Assembly: GCF_000152945.2 (NCBI RefSeq)
Contig: NC_020830.1
Coordinates: forward strand, 1,808,501 to 1,872,500
Origin: Polaribacter sp. MED152
GTDB taxonomy: Bacteria > Bacteroidota > Bacteroidia > Flavobacteriales > Flavobacteriaceae
Direction of reading: 5' to 3'
DNA: 64,000 nucleotides
Part shown: positions 43,293 through 52,416 of the stretch, one piece after another
How the letters are laid out: every line of letters begins with the position of its first letter
Position numbering within the stretch: position 1 is the stretch's first letter
Made by a program: the position numbers and the translations under genes
Notes under the pieces: generated by a model
The model's database searches: none
What the model was told of the DNA's origin: nothing
The model's input: only the letters and a program-made list of their open reading frames with translations

Positions 43293-44030
43293 ATGAATTT
43301 TATTCGAAAAATAGTCAAATCTCAGTCTGATGAAGATAAAGAGTTATACTTCGAATTAAAAACCTTGCTCAATTTTTCACCAAAGAAAATTAGTAAATAC
43401 AAAAAAGCGTTTACACACAGATCTGTGCAAATGACAGACAGTAAAGGAAACCCTATTAACTATGAACGTTTAGAGTTTTTAGGAGATTCTATTTTAGGCT
43501 CTGTTATTGCATCTTATTTGTACAAAAAAGTACCTACTGGTTCAGAAGGTTATTTAACCCAAATGCGATCTAAAATTGTTAGTAGAGAGCATTTAAATGA
43601 ATTAGGTAAAGACTTAGAACTTATTCGTTTTGTAAAAAGTAATATTGATCAAAACACTGTAGGAGATAATATTCATGGAAATATTTTTGAAGCTTTAGTT
43701 GGTGCTATTTATTTAGATAGAGGATACAACTATGCCCAAAAATTTATTTATGAAAATGTAATATTACCTTATGTTAATATTGAGAGATTAGAGGGTAAAA
43801 TTACAAGCTACAAAGGCTTAATTATAGAATGGTGCCAAAAACAGAAGAAAAAATATAAGTTTGAAACTTATGAGGATTCTGGAAACGAAGCCATTAAACA
43901 CTTTAGTGTAAAAGTTAGTATTGATGGAGAGCAAGTTGCTAAAGGTAGAGCAACCTCTAAAAAGAAAGCAGAGGAACAAGCCTCAAAGAGAGTATATTAC
44001 GCCTTTCAAAGTGAAATTTCTGCAGGCTAA
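43293..44030 (+). CDS. rnc: ribonuclease III
   Basis: 245 residues. The signature NYERLEFLGDSILGSVIASY carries the catalytic acidic residues, with the second acidic cluster in GNIFEALVGAIYLDRGY. A double-stranded-RNA-binding domain covers about 170-240 (YKGLIIEWCQKQKKKYKF, ATSKKKAEEQASKRV). It cuts double-stranded RNA in rRNA processing and regulation. It follows fabF by 3 nt. No abnormality is seen. Confidence 0.96.
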   Translation: MNFIRKIVKSQSDEDKELYFELKTLLNFSPKKISKYKKAFTHRSVQMTDSKGNPINYERLEFLGDSILGSVIASYLYKKVPTGSEGYLTQMRSKIVSREHLNELGKDLELIRFVKSNIDQNTVGDNIHGNIFEALVGAIYLDRGYNYAQKFIYENVILPYVNIERLEGKITSYKGLIIEWCQKQKKKYKFETYEDSGNEAIKHFSVKVSIDGEQVAKGRATSKKKAEEQASKRVYYAFQSEISAG

Positions 44031-44123
44031 ACACGATAACGTTTTCGTGAAAATCTCAAAAAAACTCATAAACAATTAGTAAATTAGCAACTTATTAAGT
44101 GGAATTAAAGCTAATTGATATTT

Positions 44124-44591
44124 GTGCCTATTCATTCATTAAGTCTTGATGTTTTTGAAGAAGAATATTCCTTAATAGGAATACACACTACATTAGAAGA
44201 TTATAAGCTAGCTTACCTGCTTAATAAGAAATTAGGAATAAATTTGTGCAAATCGAAAAACGATTTAAAGTTTAACGATACTTCACATAAAGCATCCTTT
44301 TCAATTTATAATTATTTAAATGAAGAGTTTGATTACGAATGGTTTTTAATAGCTAATAGCTCTAAAAGAGAAAATCAAACAGAATCGAACGAATTATTAC
44401 TAACTTCTGAAACAAAAACATATTTAATTTCAGAAAAGAAAAAAGTAGATTTCTTTATCAAAATTTCGGGCAGTTTCGATTATAGTTTTACCCTAGAAGT
44501 TGTAGATAAAATAAAAGAAATTAATCACATTATTACATCCTATTCAATAGATAAAAACTCACTAAAGTCTAAAGACTTTTTAACTTTTTAA
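44124..44591 (+). CDS. IPExxxVDY family protein
   Basis: About 155 residues. The N-terminal block IGIHTTLEDYKLAYLLNKKL and the later segment YLISEKKKVDFFIKISG correspond to the Bacteroidetes-specific IPExxxVDY family, although here the naming motif reads ISExxxVDF. Function unknown; in this phylum the gene usually lies between rnc and pyk, as here. No ATG is available: an in-frame TAA at 44112 leaves TTG 44115 or GTG 44124. The GTG gives a PIHSLSLD start that looks more like the family. It ends 3 nt before pyk. Confidence 0.85.
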   Translation: MPIHSLSLDVFEEEYSLIGIHTTLEDYKLAYLLNKKLGINLCKSKNDLKFNDTSHKASFSIYNYLNEEFDYEWFLIANSSKRENQTESNELLLTSETKTYLISEKKKVDFFIKISGSFDYSFTLEVVDKIKEINHIITSYSIDKNSLKSKDFLTF

Positions 44592-44594
44592 GAT

Positions 44595-46022
44595 ATGCCA
44601 AATAATAATAAAACTAAAATAGTTGCAACCTTAGGGCCAGCAACAGATACTAAAGAAATACTTACAGATTTAGCTAAAACTGGTGTAAATGTCTTTAGAA
44701 TTAACTTTTCTCATGCAGATTATGAAGATGTAAAACGAAAAGTAAAAATCATTAGAGAGATTAATGAAGAAAATGGCTTTAACATAGCAATTTTAGGCGA
44801 TTTACAAGGTCCTAAACTAAGAGTTGGAGTTATGGAAGAAGGTGTTGAATTAAATGATGGAGATACCTTTACATTCACAACTGAAAAATGTATAGGAACT
44901 AAAGAAAAAGCCTTTATGACCTATCAACGTTTTCCAAAAGACGTAAAAGTTGGTGAACAAATTTTAGTAGACGATGGTAAATTACTTTTCGAAGTAGTTT
45001 CTACAAATAAAGAAACCGAAGTTGTTGTAAAAGTAATTGTAGGAGGCCCTTTAAAATCTAAAAAAGGAGTAAACTTACCTAACACAGCTATTTCTTTACC
45101 TGCACTTACAGAAAAAGATATGGAAGATGCAGTCTTCGCAATAGAACAAGAAGTAGATTGGATTGCTTTATCTTTTGTAAGAACACCAGATGATTTAAGA
45201 ATGTTACGCGATTTAATTGCACAACATTCAGAATATAGAATTCCTGTAATTGCCAAAATAGAAAAGCCAGAAGCCGTTAAAAATTTAGATGCTTTAATTC
45301 CTTATTGTGATGGATTAATGGTGGCTCGTGGAGATTTAGGTGTTGAAATACCAATGCAAGAAGTACCATTAATTCAGAAAAAATTAGTTAGACGTGCAAA
45401 AAGAGCAAGAATTCCTGTAATTATTGCAACACAAATGATGGAAACAATGATCGATAACTCTGTACCAACTAGAGCAGAAGTTAATGATGTTGCCAATTCT
45501 ATTATGGATGGTGCAGATGCAGTAATGCTTTCTGGAGAAACTTCTGTAGGTAAACACCCAATTAGAGTAATTCAGAAAATGTCTGAAATTATTAAAAGTG
45601 TGGAAAACTCTAGAATGATTAAAGTACCACATGAAGCACCACATATTAGAACCAATAGATTTGTAACTAAATCAATTTGTTATCATGCAGCATTAATGGC
45701 AAATGACACCAATGCAGCTGCTATATGTACACTAACTAACAGTGGTTATACAGCATTCCAAATTTCTGCATGGAGACCTAGAACTCATGTTTTAGCCTTT
45801 TCTACAGACAGAAGAATACTTGGTAAATTAAATTTACTTTGGGGTGTAAGAGCGTATTACTACAATAAAAACTTTTCTACAGATGATACAGTAGAAGATG
45901 TAAACAGAATAGCAAAAGACAAAGGTTTTGTAAAAGCAGGAGATTTAATTATTAACTTAGCATCTATGCCAGCAGAAGCAAAAGGTATGGTAAATACTTT
46001 ACGTGTTTCTGAGGTAGAATAA
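44595..46022 (+). CDS. pyk: pyruvate kinase
   Basis: 475 residues. It converts phosphoenolpyruvate and ADP to pyruvate and ATP. Visible motifs are KIVATLGPATDTKEIL, VFRINFSHADYED, ILGDLQGPKLRVG, the active-site signature IPVIAKIEKPEAVKNLD, GLMVARGDLGVEIPM, and the ATQMMETMIDNSVPTRAEV loop. The length is typical for a homotetrameric bacterial enzyme. It is the last gene of the acpP-to-pyk run; the aldo/keto reductase gene follows after 27 nt. Confidence 0.97.
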   Translation: MPNNNKTKIVATLGPATDTKEILTDLAKTGVNVFRINFSHADYEDVKRKVKIIREINEENGFNIAILGDLQGPKLRVGVMEEGVELNDGDTFTFTTEKCIGTKEKAFMTYQRFPKDVKVGEQILVDDGKLLFEVVSTNKETEVVVKVIVGGPLKSKKGVNLPNTAISLPALTEKDMEDAVFAIEQEVDWIALSFVRTPDDLRMLRDLIAQHSEYRIPVIAKIEKPEAVKNLDALIPYCDGLMVARGDLGVEIPMQEVPLIQKKLVRRAKRARIPVIIATQMMETMIDNSVPTRAEVNDVANSIMDGADAVMLSGETSVGKHPIRVIQKMSEIIKSVENSRMIKVPHEAPHIRTNRFVTKSICYHAALMANDTNAAAICTLTNSGYTAFQISAWRPRTHVLAFSTDRRILGKLNLLWGVRAYYYNKNFSTDDTVEDVNRIAKDKGFVKAGDLIINLASMPAEAKGMVNTLRVSEVE

Positions 46023-46049
46023 GTTAAAAATCATCTTTTTTTATAACAA

Positions 46050-47090
46050 ATGAAATACACAAAATTACCAAATACTGATGTTGAAGTATCTAAAATTTGT
46101 TTAGGTACTATGACTTGGGGAAATCAGAATACAGAAGCTGAAGGCCATGCTCAAATGGATTATGCTTTAGAAAATGGTGTAAACTTTTTTGATGCAGCAG
46201 AACTATATCCAGTTCCTGCAAACCCAGAAACTTATGGAGGTACTGAAAGAATAATTGGTACTTGGTTTAAGAAGACAGGAAATAGAGAAAAGGTAATCTT
46301 AGCTAGTAAAATAGCTGGTGGAGGAGATTATACTGCTCATATTAGAAATGGAGGTATAAGTAAAGATAATATTATAGATGCTGTAGACAAAAGCTTACAG
46401 CGTTTACAAACAGACTATATAGATTTATATCAGTTGCACTGGCCAAATAGAGGTGTAAATTGTTTTGGAGTAAGAGATTTCCCTTTACAAGCAGCCAATG
46501 ATGAAACTGAAAATTACCTAGAAATCTTAGAAACACTTCAAGATTTTATTAAACAAGGAAAAATAAAACACGTTGGTTTATCTAACGAAACTCCTTGGGG
46601 TACAATGAAATACCTGCAAGCTTCAGAACAATATAATTTACCAAGACCAGTTACTGTGCAAAACTCTTATTCTATGATTCATAGAGGTTATGAAGTTGGT
46701 ATGAGCGAAGTTTCTTTAAGAGAAAATGTTGGTTTATTAGCATACTCACCTTTAGCTCAAGGCGTATTATCTGGAAAATATTTAAACGGAAATTTACCTG
46801 AAGGTGCAAGAGGAACTTTATTTCCTAGATTTATTGCAAGGTATAAAAACGATGCAAGTGAAAGAGCTGTAAAAAAATATTTACAAATTGCAGAAAAAAA
46901 TAATTTAACCTTAACTGAATTGTCTCTGGCCTTTGTAAATCAATTGCCTTTTGTTACAAGTAACATTATTGGAGCCACTAAATTAGATCAATTAAAAGAG
47001 AATATTAATTCTATTAATGTTGAGTTATCTGAAGAAACTATTAAAGAAATTAATGCTGTGCATGCAGAAATTCCAAATCCTGCACCATAA
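46050..47090 (+). CDS. aldo/keto reductase (Tas-like)
   Basis: 346 residues, TIM-barrel NADPH-dependent reductase. The catalytic tetrad can be placed: Asp in NFFDAAELYP with the tyrosine in the same segment, Lys in VILASKIAGG, His in DLYQLHWPNRG. The insert after the histidine (VNCFGVRDFPLQAANDETEN) and the NSYSMIHRG segment resemble the E. coli Tas group. The physiological substrate is unknown. It follows pyk on the same strand and is closed by a convergent terminator. Confidence 0.9.
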   Translation: MKYTKLPNTDVEVSKICLGTMTWGNQNTEAEGHAQMDYALENGVNFFDAAELYPVPANPETYGGTERIIGTWFKKTGNREKVILASKIAGGGDYTAHIRNGGISKDNIIDAVDKSLQRLQTDYIDLYQLHWPNRGVNCFGVRDFPLQAANDETENYLEILETLQDFIKQGKIKHVGLSNETPWGTMKYLQASEQYNLPRPVTVQNSYSMIHRGYEVGMSEVSLRENVGLLAYSPLAQGVLSGKYLNGNLPEGARGTLFPRFIARYKNDASERAVKKYLQIAEKNNLTLTELSLAFVNQLPFVTSNIIGATKLDQLKENINSINVELSEETIKEINAVHAEIPNPAP

Positions 47091-47111
47091 ATAAATCTCT
47101 TATCAAAATAG

Positions 47112-47145
47112 AAAAGGCTTAGTATTTATTTACTAAGCTTTTTTT
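47112..47145. terminator. terminator between the aldo/keto reductase and acyltransferase genes
   Basis: GCTTAGTA (47117-47124) and TACTAAGC (47131-47138) form a stem flanked by A-rich and T-rich runs. The stop codon of the minus-strand acyltransferase gene (47133-47135) lies inside the right arm. Confidence 0.8.
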
Positions 47146-47705
47146 GTGACCTTATTATTTTTTAATTCATATTCAACCTTACTTTCTTTACAAACTGCAA
47201 TACCATCATTATTAAAATCTAAGGTATGCCCATGTTCACTAACCCAACCTATTTGTTTTGAAGGATTCCCAACAACCAATGCATAAGGTAAAACCTCTTT
47301 TGTAACTACAGTTCCAGCACCAATAAATGCATATTCTCCAATATGATTACCACACACTATAGTTGCGTTAGCACCAATACTTGCTCCTTTCTTAACCTTC
47401 GTTTTTAAATATCTATTTTTTCTATTAATGGCACTTCTAGGATTTATAACGTTTGTAAAAACCATAGATGGCCCTAAAAAAACATCATCTTCGCAAGTAA
47501 CTCCTGAATAAATAGATACATTATTCTGCACTTTTACGTTTCTACCCAAAACAACATTTGGAGATACAACTACATTCTGACCCAAGTTACAGCTTTCACC
47601 AATTTTACTATTAGACATAATGTGACTAAAATGCCAAATTTTAGTGCCTTTTCCTATTTTACAATTATCATCTATAACAGCTGTTTCGTGAGCAAAGTAT
47701 TCCAT
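47133..47705 (-). CDS. left-handed beta-helix acyltransferase (WbpD-like)
   Basis: 190 residues built from hexapeptide repeats: [80 protein letters not shown]. The segment WHFSHI and the block [12 protein letters not shown] are those of UDP-sugar N-acetyltransferases of the WbpD/WlbB type, which acetylate an amino-sugar nucleotide for O-antigen or other surface glycans. No other glycan genes are nearby, so the substrate is open. The C-terminal ~30 residues leave the helix and are charged. Confidence 0.85.
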   Translation of the reverse strand: MEYFAHETAVIDDNCKIGKGTKIWHFSHIMSNSKIGESCNLGQNVVVSPNVVLGRNVKVQNNVSIYSGVTCEDDVFLGPSMVFTNVINPRSAINRKNRYLKTKVKKGASIGANATIVCGNHIGEYAFIGAGTVVTKEVLPYALVVGNPSKQIGWVSEHGHTLDFNNDGIAVCKESKVEYELKNNKVTKKA

Positions 47706-47749
47706 ATCAATATTTAAGGTAATTTATTTTGTAAATGTACTAAATATAA

Positions 47750-47773
47750 AAACCCAACTAAATAGTTGGGTTT
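47750..47773 (-). terminator. hairpin after the tonB-like gene
   Basis: AAACCCAACTA (47750-47760) and TAGTTGGGTTT (47763-47773) pair perfectly. It lies between the tonB-like stop and the next gene; the tail on the minus strand is T-rich but broken. Confidence 0.75.
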
Positions 47774-47799
47774 ATTTTTTTACATATTTAGAGGTTTAT

Positions 47800-48546
47800 T
47801 TAATCTACTAAAAAAGAAATAGGTAAAGTGTACCTAACCTTAACAGATTTTGAACCTTGTTTACCTGGTGTAAATTGAGGTAGTTTTTCTATCAATTCTT
47901 GAGTTTCTTGCTTCAACTTAATATGAGGTGCTCTAATTTTAATATCTACAACTTTACCAGTATTATCAATAATAAATTGAGTCTGAATTCTGTATTTACC
48001 AGATCTTAAACCAATTTCATTGGCCAACTGAGCGTCAAAATTTCGTTGTACAAATTTTAGCATCTTTTTGTCAAAACACTTTTTGTTTTCCTCTTTTGAT
48101 AAGCCTTCACAGCCTTTAAATATTGGCGCGTTTTCTATTGAAATAAAAGGAACAGGATCTTCATCTTCTTCATCTACAGGTTCTGGTACTGTTTCAATTT
48201 TATCAATATCAAAATCAACTTTTTGCTTTTTAGGCTCTGTTAGAATAACCGATTCAGTTTTATCATCATCAACCTTATCAATTTTCTCATCTAAGATTAA
48301 TCGATCTGGTTTTTGTAGTTCAACCTTAGGTTTAACAGTTGTTTCCTTGGTAAAGAAAACCTCTGTATTTGGCTCTAAGTAAATACCTTTGGAGACTTCT
48401 GGTTCATAGACTGCTAAAGATTTCTGTTTTGTTTCATGCTCTAATACAATGTAGACCACAAAAAGTACTAATACAAGTCCTAACTGAGTAAAAATGGTTG
48501 AGAACTTTTCTAATTGTTTGGTAGGTAGTTTTTTCACGTTTTTCAT
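47800..48546 (-). CDS. energy transducer TonB-like protein
   Basis: 248 residues. One N-terminal transmembrane helix (FTQLGLVLVLFVVYIVL, about residues 18-36) follows a basic cytosolic start. A periplasmic linker rich in Lys, Glu, Asp and Pro covers about 60-150. The C-terminal TonB domain spans about 160-248 (ANEIGLRSGKYRIQTQFIID, VKVRYTLPISFLVD). TonB couples ExbBD-derived energy to outer-membrane receptors. No exbB/exbD is adjacent, so this is one of probably several TonB proteins. It is monocistronic with its own terminator. Confidence 0.9.
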   Translation of the reverse strand: MKNVKKLPTKQLEKFSTIFTQLGLVLVLFVVYIVLEHETKQKSLAVYEPEVSKGIYLEPNTEVFFTKETTVKPKVELQKPDRLILDEKIDKVDDDKTESVILTEPKKQKVDFDIDKIETVPEPVDEEDEDPVPFISIENAPIFKGCEGLSKEENKKCFDKKMLKFVQRNFDAQLANEIGLRSGKYRIQTQFIIDNTGKVVDIKIRAPHIKLKQETQELIEKLPQFTPGKQGSKSVKVRYTLPISFLVD

Positions 48547-48594
48547 AATTAGAAAGTTTAAATGTTAAGACTATGTTAAAACAAACTTTATGCC

Positions 48595-48619
48595 AAAAAA
48601 AACATCCTTATAAAGGATG
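48595..48619 (-). terminator. terminator after the DUF3109 gene
   Basis: CATCCTT (48603-48609) and AAGGATG (48613-48619) form the stem directly after the stop codon. On the minus strand it is followed by eight T. Confidence 0.85.
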
Positions 48620-49192
48620 CTATTTATTATTATAATTTTCGGCGACTTTCTCTAATTCATCATACCAATTCTGACCAAACTTTCGAATTAACGCTTGTTT
48701 TACAAATTTATAAACTGGCACCTGTAACTCTTTACCTAAAGAGCAAGCATCATCACAAATTTCCCATTTATGATAATTCACAGCAGAAAACTCGCTATAA
48801 TCTTTAACTCGAACTGGGTATAAATGGCAAGAAATAGGTTTTTTCCAGCTGATTTCTCCTTGATTATACGCTTCTTCAATACCACAAAGAGCGGTATTTT
48901 TATCATCAAAAATAACATAAGCACAGTCTGCACCATCAATTAAAGGTGTTTCTAATTCACCCCACTCACTTGTTACCCAAGCACCTTCTTTTTCTATAAC
49001 CTCTATACCTTCTTTACGCAAAAAAGGCTTTACTTTCGGATAAATATTCTCTAAGATTTTTGTTTCTTCTTTTTCTAATGGAGCACCAGCTTCGCCATCT
49101 ACACAGCAAGCACCTTTACATGCAGAAATATTACAGACAAATTCCTTTTCTATAATATCTTCAGAAACGATTGTTTTACCTAGTTGAAACAT
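48620..49192 (-). CDS. DUF3109 family protein
   Basis: 190 residues, cytosolic. The cysteine-rich N-terminal block CNISACKGACCVDGEAGAPL and later cysteines in GADCAYVIF, NTALCGIEEA, PISCHLYPVRV and EICDDACSLG match DUF3109. These resemble CxxxCxxCC-type zinc/iron-binding proteins (YkgJ-like), though the bound metal is not established. It is divergent from marC across 87 nt. No operon partner. Confidence 0.9.
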   Translation of the reverse strand: MFQLGKTIVSEDIIEKEFVCNISACKGACCVDGEAGAPLEKEETKILENIYPKVKPFLRKEGIEVIEKEGAWVTSEWGELETPLIDGADCAYVIFDDKNTALCGIEEAYNQGEISWKKPISCHLYPVRVKDYSEFSAVNYHKWEICDDACSLGKELQVPVYKFVKQALIRKFGQNWYDELEKVAENYNNK

Positions 49193-49251
49193 AATGGCAA
49201 AAATAAGTATATTTTTTACTGTATTTTTATAAATTGATAAAGTTAGTTGAC

Positions 49252-49259
49252 TAATTTTG
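49252..49259 (+). promoter_or_regulatory. -7 box of the marC gene
   Basis: TAATTTTG, 20 nt before the marC ATG. A TTG 15 nt upstream is close for a -33 element. Confidence 0.5.
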
Positions 49260-49279
49260 CACCAAAATTTAATTGATTT

Positions 49280-49867
49280 ATGATGGATTTTAATTTAAAA
49301 GAAATTTTTACTGCTTTTATGGTACTTTTTGCAGTAATCGATATTATTGGTAACATACCAATTGTAATTGATTTACGTAAAAAAGTAGGTCATATTCAGT
49401 CTGAAAAAGCCTCTATTATAGCAGGTTGTATCATGGTTATTTTTCTTTTTTTAGGGCAGAGTTTACTAAGTTTAATTGGTATTGATGTAAACTCTTTTGC
49501 TGTAGCAGGTTCTTTTATTTTATTTTTCATTGCTTTAGAAATGATTTTAGGAATTACACTTTATAAAGATGATGGTGATTCTGGAACTATAACTGCTACT
49601 ATATTTCCATTAGCTTTTCCTTTAATTGCAGGGCCAGGAAGTTTAACTACACTGCTTTCTTTACGAGCTGAATTTGCAATTCAAAACATTATTGTTGCAG
49701 TTTTCTTTAATGTTATTGTTATCTACATTGTCTTAAAAACATCTTCTAAAATAGAACGATTAATAGGACCTTCTGGAATACAAATTATTAGAAAAGTTTT
49801 TGGGGTAATCTTATTAGCAATCGCTGTGAAATTATTTGCTCAAAATATCAAAGCATTATTTATTTAA
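49280..49867 (+). CDS. MarC family integral membrane protein
   Basis: 195 residues with six hydrophobic segments. The family blocks are FAVIDIIGNIPIVIDL, SFILFFIALEMILGI and FPLAFPLIAGPGSLTTLLSL, ending in IIRKVFGVILLAIAVKLFAQ. The family (UPF0056) lies in the inner membrane; its transport substrate is unknown and the old multidrug-resistance name is not supported. ATG at 49280 or the next codon 49283 are equally good. The downstream FAD protein gene starts 2 nt after the stop. Confidence 0.92.
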   Translation: MMDFNLKEIFTAFMVLFAVIDIIGNIPIVIDLRKKVGHIQSEKASIIAGCIMVIFLFLGQSLLSLIGIDVNSFAVAGSFILFFIALEMILGITLYKDDGDSGTITATIFPLAFPLIAGPGSLTTLLSLRAEFAIQNIIVAVFFNVIVIYIVLKTSSKIERLIGPSGIQIIRKVFGVILLAIAVKLFAQNIKALFI

Positions 49868-49868
49868 T

Positions 49869-50474
49869 ATGATGTTTGACTGTTTAATTATTGGTGGTGG
49901 AGTTTCTGGAATGCAATGTGCCTTAGTTTTAGGGTCTGCAAAAAACAAAGCTTTTGCTTCGGATAAAAAAATTGGCATTATTACCCACCAAAGAGCTTCT
50001 CATTTAGAAAATGCACTATTTAATAATGTTCTTGGTTTATCTGCAGGTACTCTTGGTAAAGACATTTTGAAACAAAGTAAGAGTCAATTAAATAGTTTAT
50101 ACGCTCATATAGCACAAATAGAGAAAGAAAAAGTACTATCTATAGACAAAATAGAGGATGTTTACAGCGTTAAAACTAATAAGAACACCTATAGCACTAA
50201 AATAGCAATCATAGCCTTAAACTATTCAAAACCATTTACAATAGATGGTTTAAACAGTTATTTGATTCCTCATAAAAAAGCAAATCCTGCAAAAGATAGA
50301 ATTCAACTAGAGAACAAAGATCATTTTATAACAGATGGCTTATATTGTTGTGGAACTATAGCTGGACATCGAAGTCAATTTGCAATTGCTGCAGGTAGTG
50401 GAGCAGCTGTAGCTACAGATATTTTAACTCTGTGGAATGATGGAAATCATACAAAAGTACATGATAAGATATAA
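49869..50474 (+). CDS. short FAD-binding oxidoreductase-like protein
   Basis: 201 residues from ATG 49869 (a second ATG follows at once). An earlier start would read through the end of marC and is rejected. The FAD fold is DCLIIGGGVSGMQCALVLGS. The C-terminal FAD-contact block is DGLYCCGTIAGHRSQFAIAA with GSGAAVATDIL, as in thioredoxin-reductase-like proteins. A typical member is about 300 residues with a central NAD(P)-binding domain; I see no second GxGxxG here, so that domain appears to be missing. There is no CxxC redox pair. It is co-transcribed with marC. Confidence 0.75.
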   Translation: MMFDCLIIGGGVSGMQCALVLGSAKNKAFASDKKIGIITHQRASHLENALFNNVLGLSAGTLGKDILKQSKSQLNSLYAHIAQIEKEKVLSIDKIEDVYSVKTNKNTYSTKIAIIALNYSKPFTIDGLNSYLIPHKKANPAKDRIQLENKDHFITDGLYCCGTIAGHRSQFAIAAGSGAAVATDILTLWNDGNHTKVHDKI

Positions 50475-50477
50475 CTA

Positions 50478-50507
50478 AAAAATCCAGCTAAATAGCTGGA
50501 TTTTTTT
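50478..50507. terminator. bidirectional terminator between the FAD protein and glmS genes
   Basis: AAAAATCCAGCT and AGCTGGATTTTT form a stem with a small A/T loop, with an A-run to the left and a T-run to the right. Confidence 0.88.
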
Positions 50508-50531
50508 AATTCTATATATTCAATTACCTAA

Positions 50532-52388
50532 TTATTCTACAGTAACTGATTTCGCTAAATTTCTTGGCTGATCTACATTTTTACCTAACATTACTGCTAT
50601 ATGATAAGATAATAATTGTAAAGGTATTGTAGTTAACAATGGCGTTAATGCTTCTTCAGTATCAGGAATTTCAATCACATGATCTGCAATTTCTTTCACT
50701 TGAACATCGCCTTCTGTTACTACAGCAATAATTTTACCTGCTCTAGATTTAATTTCTTGAATGTTACTCACTACTTTTTCATAATGACCTTTATTTGTTG
50801 CAATAACAAATATTGGCATATTTTCATCAATCAAAGCAATTGGCCCATGCTTCATTTCAGCTGCAGGATACCCTTCAGCATGAATGTAAGAAATTTCTTT
50901 AAGTTTTAAAGCTCCTTCTAAAGCCACAGGAAAGTTGAATCCTCTACCTAAATATAAACAGTTTTTCGCATCTTTATAAACAGCTGCAATTTCTTTTACA
51001 TGCTCATCAATATTCAATAATTCCTCTACTTGTCTAGGAATTAATTGCATTTTCTGGATGTAGTTTTTGAAAGTATGAGGAGCTAAAGAACCATTAGCTT
51101 TACCTAATTTTAAAGCAATTAATGTTAATACAGTAATTTGTGTTGTAAACGCTTTTGTAGAAGCTACACCTATTTCTGGACCAGCATGTGTATAAGCACC
51201 TGAATGTGTTTCTCTGGCAATAGAAGAACCTACCACATTACAAACTCCGTAAACAAAGGCACCTTTAGATTTGGCTAATTTAATTGCTGCAAGTGTATCT
51301 GCTGTTTCTCCTGATTGAGAAATGGCAATAACAACATCTTTATTTGTAATAATAGGGTTTCTATACCTAAATTCTGAAGCATATTCTACTTCTACAGGAA
51401 TTCTAGCCATATCTTCAAACAGGTATTCACCTACTAAGCCTGCATGCCAAGAAGTACCACAAGCAATAATTACTATTCTGTTGGCATTTAAAAACTTGTC
51501 TAGATGATCATCAATACTAGACATTTTAATTCTGTTTTCTATTGGTAGCATTCTACCTCTAAAAGTATCTGTAATGGCTTTAGGCTGTTCATGTATTTCC
51601 TTAAGCATAAAATGATCATAACCTCCTTTTTCAATTTGGTCTAAGCTCATCTGTAACTTTTGAATTGTAGGGTCTACTTGCGAGTCATCATTAATTTTAT
51701 GAACTTTTACACCTTTATTTAATTTAATGATGGCCATTTCTTCATCCTCAAGATAAATAGCATCTTTTGTGAATTCTACAAATGGTGAAGCATCAGAAGC
51801 TACGAAAAACTCTTTATTATCTTTACCAACACCAATAGCAATTGGACTTCCCAAACGTGCTACAACAATTTCATTAGGCTTATTTTTATCAAATACAGCA
51901 ATAGCATAAGCTCCAACAACATTTGTTAATGCCAATTGAACAGCTTTACCTAATTTACAACCTTCAGTATTCTTAACCTCTTGAATTAAGTTTATTAAAA
52001 CCTCTGTATCTGTATCACTTTTAAAAGTATACCCTCTTGTAATTAGTTCTTTTTTAATTGTATCATAATTTTCGATAATACCATTATGCACAATAACTAA
52101 ATCTCCTGATTGAGATGCATGTGGATGTGAGTTTACATCATTTGGCACACCATGTGTTGCCCAACGTGTATGACCCATACCAATATTACCAACTTTTCTT
52201 TCTTCTTCTGCATCTGTAATTTTTTCAAGTTCAGAAACTTTCCCTTTTGTTTTAGAAAGTTGCATTTCTTCACCGTCAAAAATCATTACACCTGCACTAT
52301 CATAACCTCTATATTCTAATCTTTTAAGACCATTTATTACAATAGGATAGGCATCTCTATGACCTATATAAGCTGATATTCCACACAT
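50532..52388 (-). CDS. glmS: glutamine--fructose-6-phosphate aminotransferase (isomerising)
   Basis: 618 residues. The N-terminal glutaminase domain begins MCGISAYIGHRDAYPIVING, with Cys2 as nucleophile, and shows GMGHTRWATHG. Two SIS sugar-isomerase domains follow (ACGTSWHAGLVGEYL, AISQSGETADTLAAIKLAKS, GRGFNFPVALEGALKLKEIS). The C-terminus is KSVTVE as usual. It makes glucosamine-6-phosphate for peptidoglycan and lipid A. It is the last gene of a run with the DUF4270 and short glycogen synthase genes. Confidence 0.97.
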   Translation of the reverse strand: MCGISAYIGHRDAYPIVINGLKRLEYRGYDSAGVMIFDGEEMQLSKTKGKVSELEKITDAEEERKVGNIGMGHTRWATHGVPNDVNSHPHASQSGDLVIVHNGIIENYDTIKKELITRGYTFKSDTDTEVLINLIQEVKNTEGCKLGKAVQLALTNVVGAYAIAVFDKNKPNEIVVARLGSPIAIGVGKDNKEFFVASDASPFVEFTKDAIYLEDEEMAIIKLNKGVKVHKINDDSQVDPTIQKLQMSLDQIEKGGYDHFMLKEIHEQPKAITDTFRGRMLPIENRIKMSSIDDHLDKFLNANRIVIIACGTSWHAGLVGEYLFEDMARIPVEVEYASEFRYRNPIITNKDVVIAISQSGETADTLAAIKLAKSKGAFVYGVCNVVGSSIARETHSGAYTHAGPEIGVASTKAFTTQITVLTLIALKLGKANGSLAPHTFKNYIQKMQLIPRQVEELLNIDEHVKEIAAVYKDAKNCLYLGRGFNFPVALEGALKLKEISYIHAEGYPAAEMKHGPIALIDENMPIFVIATNKGHYEKVVSNIQEIKSRAGKIIAVVTEGDVQVKEIADHVIEIPDTEEALTPLLTTIPLQLLSYHIAVMLGKNVDQPRNLAKSVTVE

Positions 52389-52416
52389 TTTTGATTAATT
52401 TTTTTGGCTTGGTTAA

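Noticed and set aside
44031-44114. Terminator between rnc and the IPExxxVDY gene
   Set aside because: CACGA...TCGTG gives only a five-base stem with no T-run, and gene order suggests co-transcription.
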